DNA of 64,000 bases from Pelagibacteraceae bacterium AG-430-E20 (lineage in GTDB: Bacteria > Pseudomonadota > Alphaproteobacteria > Pelagibacterales > Pelagibacteraceae), in NCBI GenBank assembly GCA_003209915.1, contig QCOF01000006.1:1-64000 (forward strand). The letters run 5' to 3'. The translations under genes and the position numbers were made by a program. Below are positions 17,174-25,860 of this stretch, piece after piece. Each line of letters starts with the position of its first letter. Position 1 is the stretch's first letter. The notes beneath the pieces are model-generated. The model was not told the DNA's origin. It ran no database searches and saw only the letters and a program-made list of their open reading frames with translations.

Positions 17174-17284
17174 ATGGATAGTGAAAACCATAAAAAAACT
17201 TGGAATAATTTTACCAAATTAGTGTTGTGGGGCACAATTGTAGTTATAAGTGTTTTAGTGTTAATGGCAATATTCTTAATATAA
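17174..17284 (+). CDS. aa3-type cytochrome c oxidase subunit IV-like small membrane protein
   Basis: A 36-residue protein, MDSENHKKTWNNFTKL followed by one membrane helix (VLWGTIVVISVLVLMAIFLI). The HxxTWxxFTKL-helix layout is that of the bacterial aa3 oxidase subunit IV family, often encoded just upstream of the transhydrogenase genes in Alphaproteobacteria. It lies 3 nt after rpmJ and 8 nt before pntAA, so it is in the same operon. A structural role in oxidase or another membrane complex is inferred from the family. Confidence 0.8.
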   Translation: MDSENHKKTWNNFTKLVLWGTIVVISVLVLMAIFLI

Positions 17285-17292
17285 ACTAATAT

Positions 17293-18381
17293 ATGAAAAT
17301 TGCTTCTATTTTAGAAAATCAAAAAACTGAAAACAGAATAGCAATTACTCCCGAAATTGCGAAAAAATATATTTCACTTGGATTTGAGGTTTCATTATCT
17401 GAAAATTATGGAAGTCATCTTGGAATAAAAGATGAAGAGTATACAGAGTTAGGAGTTTTAATTTCAAATGATGAAGAAGAAATCATAACAAACGCTGATA
17501 TTATTGTCCAATTAGGTTTAATGAGTGATGATAAAATTACTTTATTAAAAGAAAATCAAATATTCATAGGAGTCTTAAATCCATATGAAAATAAAGATAA
17601 AATAAACAATTTAGTTAAAAAAAATATTAATACTTTTTCACTAGAATTGCTTCCAAGGATAACAAGAGCTCAATCTATGGATATATTATCTTCCCAATCA
17701 AACCTAGCTGGCTATAAAGCAGTATTAGAGTCTTTTGCATACTTTGAAAAAGCTATTCCTATGATGATGACAGCGGCAGGTACTATTCCTGCAGCAAAAG
17801 TACTAGTTGTTGGAGCAGGAGTTGCTGGATTACAAGCTATTGCAACTGCTAAAAGAATGGGAGCTATTGTATTCGCTACAGATGTTAGAATGGCTTCAAA
17901 AGAACAAGTTGAAAGTTTAGGAGGAAAGTTTTTATCAGTTGAAGGTGCAGAAAATCTTGAGACTGAAGGGGGTTATGCTAAAGAAGCGTCAGATGATTTT
18001 AAAAAGAAACAAGAAGAATTATTATATGAAACCTTAAAGAAAATTGACATTGTAGTCTGTACTGCCTTAATTCCTGGAAAAAAAGCACCAGTGATTATTA
18101 AAGAATATATGATTGATAATATGAAAGCCGGTTCAATAATTTATGATCTAGCTGCGATACAAGGTGGAAACACAGCACATACTAAAGTAAATGAAATTAT
18201 TGATAAAAATGGAGTTAAAATAATGGGAGAAAGCAACATTTTAAATAAACTCCCAACATCTGCATCAAATTTGTACGCAAAAAATGTGTTTAATTTTGTT
18301 TCAAATTTATATGATAAAGACAACAAAAAAATAAATGTAAACTTAGAGGATGAGATAATTGAGAAAACTTTAATGAAATAA
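17293..18381 (+). CDS. pntAA: NAD(P) transhydrogenase subunit alpha, part 1
   Basis: The NAD(H)-binding dI component of proton-translocating transhydrogenase (362 aa, cytoplasmic). It shows the alanine-dehydrogenase-like fold: IASILENQKTENRIAITPE, the RAQSMDILSSQSNLAGYKAV segment and the nucleotide motif VVGAGVAGLQAIATAKRMGA near residue 173. The C-terminal GESNILNKLPTSASNLYAKN is typical. The alpha subunit is split into two genes as in Rhodospirillum. The complex uses proton-motive force to make NADPH from NADH. Confidence 0.96.
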   Translation: MKIASILENQKTENRIAITPEIAKKYISLGFEVSLSENYGSHLGIKDEEYTELGVLISNDEEEIITNADIIVQLGLMSDDKITLLKENQIFIGVLNPYENKDKINNLVKKNINTFSLELLPRITRAQSMDILSSQSNLAGYKAVLESFAYFEKAIPMMMTAAGTIPAAKVLVVGAGVAGLQAIATAKRMGAIVFATDVRMASKEQVESLGGKFLSVEGAENLETEGGYAKEASDDFKKKQEELLYETLKKIDIVVCTALIPGKKAPVIIKEYMIDNMKAGSIIYDLAAIQGGNTAHTKVNEIIDKNGVKIMGESNILNKLPTSASNLYAKNVFNFVSNLYDKDNKKINVNLEDEIIEKTLMK

Positions 18382-18385
18382 AATC

Positions 18386-18691
18386 ATGGAAATAGACCCT
18401 ATTATATTTAGACTAAGTATTTTTATTCTTTCAATTTTTATAGGATACTATGTGGTTTGGAGTGTAACTCCCTCACTGCATACTCCTTTAATGTCTGTTA
18501 CTAATGCAATTTCATCAGTAATAATTGTTGGCGCAATTATAGCAGGCTTAGCTGGAAATTCTGACACCATATTTAATAACTCAAGTATATTTGGGTTTTT
18601 AGCAATATCATTAGCTGCAATTAATATATTTGGGGGCTTTCTAGTAACCCAAAGAATGCTTGCTATGTATAAAAAAAAAAAGCGTAAATAA
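18386..18691 (+). CDS. pntAB: NAD(P) transhydrogenase subunit alpha, part 2
   Basis: A 101-residue membrane protein with three to four hydrophobic helices forming part of the dII proton channel. The segment VWSVTPSLHTPLMSVTNAISS is diagnostic of PntAB. It starts 4 nt after pntAA and its stop overlaps the pntB start by one base, giving the conserved pntAA-pntAB-pntB order. An 11-A run lies in the last codons (near 18670), where a slip would change only the C-terminal tail and the coupling to pntB. Confidence 0.95.
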   Translation: MEIDPIIFRLSIFILSIFIGYYVVWSVTPSLHTPLMSVTNAISSVIIVGAIIAGLAGNSDTIFNNSSIFGFLAISLAAINIFGGFLVTQRMLAMYKKKKRK

Positions 18692-20088
18692 TGTTATCAG
18701 CAAATTTATCAGGCATATTTTATTTAATTTCAGGGGTATTATTTATTCTTGCATTGAGAGGGCTTTCTTCACCAGAAACATCAAGACAAGGAAATTTCTT
18801 CGGGGTATTAGGTATGACCATTGCTATTGTAGTTACTTTTTTATCAATTGGTAATTTTTCAAATGGATTTTTAGTTGTATTAATTTTTCTTTTAATGGGA
18901 GGATTAATAGGTGCTTTTATTGCTTATAAAATTCCAATGACAGCAATGCCAGAATTAGTTGCTGGTTTTCATAGTTTAGTTGGTCTTGCGGCTGTATTTG
19001 TTGCAATAGCTGCTTTTTTAAATCCAGAAGCTTTTAATTTAGGCTCACCTGGCAATATTAAGCTTGTTAGTTTAATTGAAATGTCAATCGGAGCAGCGGT
19101 TGGTGCAATAACTTTTTCAGGGTCAATTATTGCCTTTTTAAAACTTCAAGGATTAATGTCAGGCAACCCTATTACTTTCAAAGGTCAACATCCACTAAAT
19201 GCTTTAATTATAATTTCAATAATTGTTACTATTTATCTACTTTGTTCAACTCAGTCCTCAAATTTATTTTGGGTGCTACTTGCGATATCATTTTTAATTG
19301 GTTTTTTATTGATAATACCTATTGGCGGAGCAGATATGCCAGTTGTGATTTCAATGTTAAATTCATACTCAGGTTGGGCTGCGGCTGGTATTGGATTTAC
19401 CCTGGAAAACACTGCGTTAATAATCACTGGAGCTTTAGTAGGATCTTCTGGGGCAATTTTATCTTATATAATGTGTAAAGGAATGAATAGATCATTCTTC
19501 AATGTCATCTTAGGAGGATTTGGCACAACGGAACAATCAGCTTTAGCAAAAAATAAAGAGAAAAGACCAGTTAAAAGTGGAAATGCAGATGATGCTGCTT
19601 TTTTAATGAAAAATGCTTCATCAGTAGTAATAGTTCCAGGTTATGGAATGGCTGTTGCGCAAGCACAACACGCTCTAAGAGAAATGGTTGATACTTTGAA
19701 AAAAAATGACATTAAAGTTTCTTATGCAATTCACCCTGTTGCAGGACGAATGCCAGGACACATGAATGTATTGTTAGCTGAAGCAAATGTTCCTTATGAT
19801 GAGGTATTTGAATTAGAGGAAATTAATAACGAATTCGCAAACGCAGATGTAGCTTTTGTAATAGGTGCAAATGATGTAACAAACCCAGTTGCAAAAACAG
19901 ACCCGCAAAGCCCAATTTATGGAATGCCCGTTCTTGACGTTGAAAAATGTAAATCAGTATTGTTTGTCAAAAGAAGTTTATCTCCAGGTTATGCTGGAAT
20001 TGATAATGATCTATTTTATAAAGAAAATACATTAATGTTATTTGCAGATGCTAAAAAAATGACAGAAGACATTACTAAAAATCTGTAG
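18691..20088 (+). CDS. pntB: NAD(P) transhydrogenase subunit beta
   Basis: 465 residues: an N-terminal membrane domain of about nine helices (to about residue 270, including AGFHSLVGLAAV and GADMPVVISMLNSYSGWAAA) and a C-terminal NADP(H)-binding dIII domain. The latter shows VPGYGMAVAQAQHAL near residue 313, HPVAGRMPGHMNVLLAEANVP and GANDVTNP, all family hallmarks. With PntAA/PntAB it forms the inner-membrane transhydrogenase. The tal gene starts 8 nt after its stop, linking NADPH supply and pentose phosphate metabolism in one unit. Confidence 0.97.
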   Translation: MLSANLSGIFYLISGVLFILALRGLSSPETSRQGNFFGVLGMTIAIVVTFLSIGNFSNGFLVVLIFLLMGGLIGAFIAYKIPMTAMPELVAGFHSLVGLAAVFVAIAAFLNPEAFNLGSPGNIKLVSLIEMSIGAAVGAITFSGSIIAFLKLQGLMSGNPITFKGQHPLNALIIISIIVTIYLLCSTQSSNLFWVLLAISFLIGFLLIIPIGGADMPVVISMLNSYSGWAAAGIGFTLENTALIITGALVGSSGAILSYIMCKGMNRSFFNVILGGFGTTEQSALAKNKEKRPVKSGNADDAAFLMKNASSVVIVPGYGMAVAQAQHALREMVDTLKKNDIKVSYAIHPVAGRMPGHMNVLLAEANVPYDEVFELEEINNEFANADVAFVIGANDVTNPVAKTDPQSPIYGMPVLDVEKCKSVLFVKRSLSPGYAGIDNDLFYKENTLMLFADAKKMTEDITKNL

Positions 20089-20096
20089 GTATAAAT

Positions 20097-20792
20097 TTGA
20101 ATACTAAAATATTTTGTGACATTGCAGATAAAAATTTAATTCAAAAGTTTAATAAAAAAAGAATTGTTAAAGGTTTCACAACCAATCCCAGTCTAATGAG
20201 AAAAGCTGGAGCAAAAAACTATTTAAAGTATTCTAAAGAAATACTTAAAATTACAAAAAAGCCAGTTTCTTTTGAAGTTTTTGCTGATGATATTGAAAAT
20301 ATGGTTCTGCAAGGAAATAAATTAAGTAAGTTGGGAAAGAACGTATATGTTAAAGTTCCAGTGACTAATTCTAAAGGAAAATTTATGGGTAAAGTAATAA
20401 ATGAACTTAATAAAAAAAAAATTAAGTTAAATATTACCGCTGTATATAGTTCAAAACAAACAAAACAAATTTTAAAAAATATTAATAATAAAACAGAAGT
20501 TATTATATCTATTTTTGCTGGAAGAATGGCGGATGCAGGAAAAGATCCTATTTCTCAGTTTAAGAAAAGTATAAGTTCATCAAAAAAATATAAAAATGTC
20601 CAAATTCTATGGGCAAGTACGAGAGAACCTTATAATTATTTACAAGCAAAAAATTTAGGATGCCATATAATTACAGTCCCACCATTAATAATTGAAAAAA
20701 TAGAAAAATTTGGAAAATCTTTTCAACGACTTACGCTGGATACAGTCAAAGCATTTCTAGATGATAGTAAAAAGTCAAGATTTAAATTATAA
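20097..20792 (+). CDS. tal: Transaldolase (small TalC/FSA-like subfamily)
   Basis: A 231-residue transaldolase of the short subfamily. It has KIFCDIADKNLI, KGFTTNPSLMRKAG, SFEVFADD and the Schiff-base lysine in VYVKVPVT near residue 86. ITAVYSSKQ and SIFAGRMADAGKDP follow. It exchanges dihydroxyacetone units between sugar phosphates in the non-oxidative pentose phosphate pathway; some short relatives are fructose-6-phosphate aldolases. The start is TTG. It is the last gene of the rpmJ-pnt operon, and the neighbouring tkt is in the next core block. Confidence 0.92.
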   Translation: MNTKIFCDIADKNLIQKFNKKRIVKGFTTNPSLMRKAGAKNYLKYSKEILKITKKPVSFEVFADDIENMVLQGNKLSKLGKNVYVKVPVTNSKGKFMGKVINELNKKKIKLNITAVYSSKQTKQILKNINNKTEVIISIFAGRMADAGKDPISQFKKSISSSKKYKNVQILWASTREPYNYLQAKNLGCHIITVPPLIIEKIEKFGKSFQRLTLDTVKAFLDDSKKSRFKL

Positions 20793-20830
20793 ATTGTACT
20801 TATATTTATATTAATTAAAATTAAAAATCT

Positions 20831-22282
20831 ATGTCCCAACTTCCTCTGATTTTTAATAAAAAAATATTGGAGGAAAGACCTATAATAAGAAATTTAATTC
20901 TTTTTTTATTAATAATTATTCCTTTTTCATTAATAGTTAATTTAGACTATTTTTTTTCAAATATTAATGAAGATGAGTATACATATATCTTTATTGGAAG
21001 AGCTTTAAATGATGGTAAAACTCTTTATAAGGATGTAATTGCTTTCAAAGGTCCATTAATATTTTTCTTTTATCAAATTATCTCATTTGTGATTGAAAAT
21101 AGTATATTTCTCCTAAAGTTTTTTGGAATAATCATAAATCTTTTATGGATATCGTTTTTTTATTACAAAGAATTATTGAACAACACTAATCTTAAAACTA
21201 TTTTTTCGATTTTATTCTTAATATTAGTTTTAAGTTTTTTACCTTACGACAACAATATATTAACTGAAAATTTCTCAAATATAATATTTACACTTTTAAT
21301 ATTATTCTTAATTAAAGAACGAAAGAAGAATGACTATTATTTTATATGTTTATTTTTAGCTACATTAATTGCATTTAGGCAAAATTATTTTTTTATTTTA
21401 CCACCAATATTTATTTTAATATTTTATGAGTTAAGACAAAATATAAAGAAAATTTTATTTACTATATTATTTTTTTTATTATGCACCACACTTTTTTTTG
21501 CATATTATTATATTTTTTATTTTGACGAATTTGTTATGCATTTCTATATAGCGCCTAAATTATGGATAGGTAATAATGAATTTATACAAATATTTTTTAA
21601 TGTATATTACAATATAAAAAAGATAATAAGTTACTTGAATTTAGACCCAGTAAAAAGTTTAACAATATTATTAATATTTATATATTCATTTTTTAAAATT
21701 TACTTTAGCAATAAGCAATATCAAAAATTTTTAAATATTTTAATTTTTATGAGTTTATTTCTATTATTCTCAACACTAATATCAGAAAGATTTTTTTCTC
21801 ATTATTTAGTTATGATATATCCTGTGTCATTTTTTATATTGAGTAAAATCATGATAAGTCTAAATAAAAAGCATTTTTATCTTTTTTCTATTATATTTAT
21901 AATTTTATTTACATATAAATTTCAAGCAAATTTATATGACACAGATTATCATTTTAAAAACAAAAGTGAAAAAGAAGTAAATAAATTTTTTCAAAATAAA
22001 AATATTTTTAAAAATAATATACTTTCAGATTCAAATGAAATATATTTTGAATTGAATAATTATCCTCCTGGTAAAATATTTCATTTAGGGCATTACAACA
22101 GAGAAAAATACATAAAATTATTTTTTAATAAAAATAAAGATCAATACTTAAAACAAGCTATAAATAGTTCTGAATATATTATTATAAAAAAAAATGAATC
22201 ATCTTTTTTGCAGGAAAATTTTAATATAAACGCATTCAAGAACTTAATATTTGAAAATAAAAAATATCTTATATACAACTAA
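20831..22282 (+). CDS. GT-C (family 39-like) membrane glycosyltransferase
   Basis: A 483-residue polytopic membrane protein with about ten helices. The first periplasmic loop carries the GT39/ArnT-type motif: NEDEYTYIFIGRALNDGKTLYKD then FKGPLIFFFYQ (residues about 46-80). The acidic DE pair is expected to be catalytic. A soluble tail of about 100 residues follows the last helix. Such enzymes transfer a sugar from polyprenyl phosphate to a glycan, lipid or protein on the periplasmic side. It starts the second glycan island and probably pairs with one of the Dpm1-like enzymes at 23831 or 27319 (inference). Confidence 0.78.
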   Translation: MSQLPLIFNKKILEERPIIRNLILFLLIIIPFSLIVNLDYFFSNINEDEYTYIFIGRALNDGKTLYKDVIAFKGPLIFFFYQIISFVIENSIFLLKFFGIIINLLWISFFYYKELLNNTNLKTIFSILFLILVLSFLPYDNNILTENFSNIIFTLLILFLIKERKKNDYYFICLFLATLIAFRQNYFFILPPIFILIFYELRQNIKKILFTILFFLLCTTLFFAYYYIFYFDEFVMHFYIAPKLWIGNNEFIQIFFNVYYNIKKIISYLNLDPVKSLTILLIFIYSFFKIYFSNKQYQKFLNILIFMSLFLLFSTLISERFFSHYLVMIYPVSFFILSKIMISLNKKHFYLFSIIFIILFTYKFQANLYDTDYHFKNKSEKEVNKFFQNKNIFKNNILSDSNEIYFELNNYPPGKIFHLGHYNREKYIKLFFNKNKDQYLKQAINSSEYIIIKKNESSFLQENFNINAFKNLIFENKKYLIYN

Positions 22283-22301
22283 AATTGATAACTGGTTTAT
22301 T

Positions 22302-23438
22302 TTAATTTATTAAATCTTTAAATTTGTAAAAAGAGTTTATTTTTCTACAAATATATTTTATTTCATCCTCTTTTAGTGAATAATAAGAAGGTAAATAAAA
22401 TCCATTGTTTGATAAAAAAGTCGAATTTGGAAATTTGTAATTATTTTTGCCAAAAATATGCTTTTTTAGTAATGGCTGTTTGTGCATTGGATAGAAAAAG
22501 TCTCTAGTCTCTATACCGTTGTTTTTTAAAAATTTCTGCAATTTTAATTTTTGTGTTTTACTTTTATTCAAAATTCCTACTACCCAGTAACTATTGTCCA
22601 GATTTTTAATTCTTGGAGGCTGAATATAAATATTTTTATTGTTCTTGAGATATTTATAATAAATTTTCCCAATTTTTATTTTTATTGAAATATTTTTATT
22701 AATTTTTCTAATCTGACTTAACCCTAATGCTGCTTGAATACTAGTCATTCTATAATTCCAGCCTAATTCATCATGCTTGAATCTAATTTTTTTTCCAAAT
22801 GAAAGATTTTTATATTTATAACAATTTTGATATATTTTTTTTGAATTTGTGCAAATCATACCACCCTCTCCTGTAGTCATATTTTTATTTGCATAAAAAC
22901 TAAAAGTACTTACATCACCAAAGCTACCACATTTTCTACCTTTATATTTGTGACCAAGCATTTCGGCTGCATCTTCAATTAGATAAAGTTTTTTTTCTGC
23001 ACAAATTTTTTTTATTTTATCAATCTCACATGGAAAACCATAAATATGTACTGCCATTATAGCTTTTGTTTTTTTTGTGATTTTTTTTTTTATGTCCTCA
23101 ACCTTCATATTCCACTTTATTTTATCGCAATCTACAAGGACTGGTTTAAGATTATTTTTTAAAATACTATTTAAATTAGATATGATTGTAAAATCAGGAA
23201 CTAAAACTTCACTATTACTCTCTAAATTTAAAGATTTAACAGCAACGTCTAGTGCTGCAGTACCACTTGTGACAGTAATTGAATATTTTTTTTTTACAAT
23301 TTTGGAGAATTTCATTTCAAATTTTTTTATTATTGGTCCACTTGAGGAAATCCATCCAAGTTTCATTGATGCTATTACATTTTTGATGTCACTATTGTTT
23401 ACAAAAGGTTTAGATACTGGAAAAAATTTTTTTATCAT
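22302..23438 (-). CDS. DegT/DnrJ/EryC1/StrS sugar aminotransferase
   Basis: PLP-dependent aminotransferase of 378 residues. The N-terminus KPFVNNSDIKNVIASMKLGWISSSGP is the standard opening. TSGTAALDVA contributes phosphate binding, EDAAEMLGHKYKG carries the PLP Asp, and the Schiff-base Lys lies in FYANKNMTTGEGGM near residue 188. RMTSIQAALGLSQ follows. It transfers an amino group to a keto sugar nucleotide. The cupin gene directly upstream overlaps it by 4 bp. The position of amination and the sugar are unknown. Confidence 0.92.
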   Translation of the reverse strand: MIKKFFPVSKPFVNNSDIKNVIASMKLGWISSSGPIIKKFEMKFSKIVKKKYSITVTSGTAALDVAVKSLNLESNSEVLVPDFTIISNLNSILKNNLKPVLVDCDKIKWNMKVEDIKKKITKKTKAIMAVHIYGFPCEIDKIKKICAEKKLYLIEDAAEMLGHKYKGRKCGSFGDVSTFSFYANKNMTTGEGGMICTNSKKIYQNCYKYKNLSFGKKIRFKHDELGWNYRMTSIQAALGLSQIRKINKNISIKIKIGKIYYKYLKNNKNIYIQPPRIKNLDNSYWVVGILNKSKTQKLKLQKFLKNNGIETRDFFYPMHKQPLLKKHIFGKNNYKFPNSTFLSNNGFYLPSYYSLKEDEIKYICRKINSFYKFKDLIN

Positions 23439-23830
23439 TTTATTAATATCTTATCTTTTTTGTCTACGTAAGGTCCCTGCTTAATTTCAATAATATTTGT
23501 TTTTTTTGTTAAAATTTTTATTTTGTGACCATGGCCATATAAATTGATAATTTTAGGAGATTTTAATTTAATTTTTTTAAAAATTTTTCTATTTTCATCA
23601 TAAAGAACAATTTGTATTGATCCCCTTAATAAAATTAATACCTCAGATGTATTATTTATAACCCTTTTTATTTTTGGATGATAGTGTGCTTGTATAACAT
23701 GATTAATATCATAATTTATTAAACCTACTTGCAAATTTTCATCTATATCAGTTGAAAATGAAATTTTTTTATTAAATATTAAATTTGATATTTTACACAA
23801 AAGGATCTTTTTATTATATATTTTTCTCAT
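23435..23830 (-). CDS. Cupin-fold protein of a glycan cluster
   Basis: A 131-residue single-domain cupin. A metal-site-like HYHPKIKRV is followed by SEVLILLRGSIQIVLYDE, LYGHGHKIKIL and the ending IIEIKQGPYVDKKDK. This pattern is common in small cupins next to sugar aminotransferases in polysaccharide clusters. It lacks the FdtA 3,4-ketoisomerase signature, so that function is not claimed. It is the first gene of a two-gene minus-strand unit with the aminotransferase. Its start codon is back-to-back with a divergent GT2 start (CATATG). Confidence 0.75.
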   Translation of the reverse strand: MRKIYNKKILLCKISNLIFNKKISFSTDIDENLQVGLINYDINHVIQAHYHPKIKRVINNTSEVLILLRGSIQIVLYDENRKIFKKIKLKSPKIINLYGHGHKIKILTKKTNIIEIKQGPYVDKKDKILIK

Positions 23831-24559
23831 ATGTCGAACTATACAATTATTTTGCCAGTATTAAATGAAAAAGACAATATATTAAAATTAATTATTGAGC
23901 TTGAGAAGATTTTTATAAATTGTAATTATGAGATTATTGTTGTTGATGACTCATCAACTGATGGGACTACACAATTATTAAATGATCTTAAAGTTAAAAA
24001 AAATTTTTTTAAGCATATTTTGAGAAATAAAAAAAAAAATCTAGTCGACTCTTTAAATGAAGGAATTTCTGAGGCGAAATTTAATAAAATTATCTGGATG
24101 GATTGCGATTTTTCTCATCCTCCAAAATCTCTAAAAAAAATTTTTAATTATGTTGATAAATATAAAATGATAAGTTTTTCGAGATTTAATAAAAATAGTA
24201 AAAGATATTTTGAATTAGATCATAATCAAAATAAATATTTTATAGATAATTTAAGTTTTTTTTTAAATAAAATTTGTAATGTTTTTCTTTATAGTAATTT
24301 TTCTGATTACACGAGTGGGTTTATTTGTATAGAAAAAAATTCATTACCAAATAAGTTGAAGGGTTATTATGGAGATTATTATATAGAACTTGTATGCCAC
24401 GTTATTCGAAACAATATAAGTTTTATAGAATTACCATATGAAGAGCTTCCTAGGCATGCAGGATATTCCAAAACAACTTCAAATAAAATTAAACTTTTGA
24501 TAAATTGTTATTTTTATTTTTATAGATTCTTATTAAATCTCATAAAAAAGTTAAAATAA
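23831..24559 (+). CDS. Dpm1-like polyprenyl-phosphate glycosyltransferase
   Basis: Short GT2 of the Dpm1 type, 242 residues. Motifs: TIILPVLNEKDNILKLI, VVDDSSTDGTTQLL, NEGISEAKF and the metal-binding MDCDFSHPPKSL near residue 95. SDYTSGFICIEK and YYGDYYIELVCH lie in the acceptor domain, and a weak hydrophobic stretch ends the protein. It probably makes a polyprenyl-phosphate sugar. The start touches that of the divergent cupin gene; the 3' end overlaps the convergent acyltransferase by 9 bp. Confidence 0.83.
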   Translation: MSNYTIILPVLNEKDNILKLIIELEKIFINCNYEIIVVDDSSTDGTTQLLNDLKVKKNFFKHILRNKKKNLVDSLNEGISEAKFNKIIWMDCDFSHPPKSLKKIFNYVDKYKMISFSRFNKNSKRYFELDHNQNKYFIDNLSFFLNKICNVFLYSNFSDYTSGFICIEKNSLPNKLKGYYGDYYIELVCHVIRNNISFIELPYEELPRHAGYSKTTSNKIKLLINCYFYFYRFLLNLIKKLK

Positions 24560-25018
24560 ATATTTTTTATTTTTTAGATTAATAATTTGAGCAGTTTTAT
24601 CATCTAAGGTCCCGACAATTTTTTGCGGATTACCTTCGACTATACTATTTTCAGGTACATTTTTCTTTACAACTGATCCTGATCTTATAAAGGAATTTCT
24701 ATTTATAATAACACCTGGACTTATAATTGAATTTGGGCCAATAAAAGAATTTTCTTTTATAATAATTTTTTTTTTGTATTTTTTTATAATATGCCACTTT
24801 ACTCCATTAGTAGGATCGAAATGTACTATCAATGTGACTGAACTACTAATGCATACATTGCTATCAATCTCAATAAAATTTGGAAATTTTGTATCAAAAT
24901 AGCAATGGTTTCCTATCCAAACATTTTTACCAATTTTTACCCCTCCAATTTTGAAAAAAAATTTATTAATTGGTGGAGGTAAATAATTTCCAATGGCTAC
25001 AAACAGTCTTTTAATCAT
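24551..25018 (-). CDS. Hexapeptide-repeat O/N-acetyltransferase (WbbJ-like)
   Basis: A 155-residue left-handed beta-helix acyltransferase. Hexapeptide repeats run through VKIGKNVWIGNHCYFD, IEIDSNVCISSSVTLI and ENSFIGPNSIISPGVIINRNSFIRSGSVVKKNV, ending with ENSIVEGNPQKIVG. The likely catalytic His is in IVHFDPT near residue 72. These proteins transfer acetyl groups from acetyl-CoA to sugars. Next to an aminotransferase it could acetylate an aminosugar, or O-acetylate the glycan; neither is shown by sequence. Confidence 0.85.
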   Translation of the reverse strand: MIKRLFVAIGNYLPPPINKFFFKIGGVKIGKNVWIGNHCYFDTKFPNFIEIDSNVCISSSVTLIVHFDPTNGVKWHIIKKYKKKIIIKENSFIGPNSIISPGVIINRNSFIRSGSVVKKNVPENSIVEGNPQKIVGTLDDKTAQIINLKNKKYLF

Positions 25019-25119
25019 TACTTTTTATTATGAATAATTTCACATTATTTTATTATATTTCATTATAAATAAGTATTATTAAATTTTTTATATTAATTTA
25101 TGATGAAATTTAATTAATC

Positions 25120-25860
25120 ATGATAAAAAAAAAATTAAACATAAATGATATACCTGTAGTTATTTTGGCTGGTGGTTTAGGCACTAGATTATCAGATAAT
25201 ACAAGAAAATTACCTAAAGGCTTAGTCAAGATTGGCAATCAACCAATATTATATCATTTGATAAATTTTTTCAAATATTATGGATCTACAAAATTTATAA
25301 TTTGCACAGGTTATAAAGGTGAGATAATTAAAAAATATTTTAAAAAAAATATGAATTCAACTACTTACAAAAACTTAAATATAAAAGTTATCTACACAGG
25401 TTTAAATTCCAATACTGGTTTAAGAATAAGAAAGATTAAAAAAGAAATTGAAGATATTTTTTTTCTAACATATTGTGATGGTCTGACAAACCTTAATTTA
25501 AAATTTCTTTTGAGTTCTTTTCTAAAAAATAAAAAAATTGGAATCTTAACTTCAGTCAATCCAAATAGTAGATACGGAATTCTTTCTATAAAAGGAAATC
25601 AAATCACTAATTTTGATGAAAAAAAAAAAATTTATAATCTATGGATTAATGCCGGATACTATATATTTAACAAGAAAATATTTAAATTTATTAATGGTAA
25701 TAACCCAATATTTGAAAGACATACTTTAAAAAAAATTGCAAAAAGAAAATTAATTATGTCATATAAACACCGAGGTTTTTGGAAATGCATGGATACTTTA
25801 AAAGATAAAAATGAATTAAATAAAATATGGTCCAAAAAACCACCTTGGAAGGTCTGGTAG
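25120..25860 (+). CDS. rfbF: Glucose-1-phosphate cytidylyltransferase-like nucleotidyltransferase
   Basis: A nucleotidyltransferase of 246 residues, opening with VVILAGGLGTRLSDNTRKLPKG. It shows CTGYKGEIIKKYF, the metal-binding TYCDGLTNL near residue 120, NPNSRYGILS, INAGYYIF and the RfbF-type ending HRGFWKCMDTLKDKNELNKIW. The last segment distinguishes it from dTDP-glucose enzymes. It likely forms CDP-glucose from CTP and glucose 1-phosphate. The usual PKPMVEIG is PKGLVKIG here. It is overlapped by rfbG (TAGTG), supporting the CDP-sugar reading. A 12-A run (25619-25630) lies inside the gene. Confidence 0.86.
   Translation: MIKKKLNINDIPVVILAGGLGTRLSDNTRKLPKGLVKIGNQPILYHLINFFKYYGSTKFIICTGYKGEIIKKYFKKNMNSTTYKNLNIKVIYTGLNSNTGLRIRKIKKEIEDIFFLTYCDGLTNLNLKFLLSSFLKNKKIGILTSVNPNSRYGILSIKGNQITNFDEKKKIYNLWINAGYYIFNKKIFKFINGNNPIFERHTLKKIAKRKLIMSYKHRGFWKCMDTLKDKNELNKIWSKKPPWKVW

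Noticed and set aside
20793-20830. Attachment site repeat of the tRNA-fMet 3' end at the left edge of the second island.
   Set aside because: The gap is a plain AT-rich stretch without the GC-rich tRNA end, and no integrase gene is present.
23077-23484. Plus-strand open frame opposite the aminotransferase.
   Set aside because: Covers conserved catalytic segments of the minus-strand aminotransferase; hydrophobic composition is typical of antisense frames in AT-rich genes.
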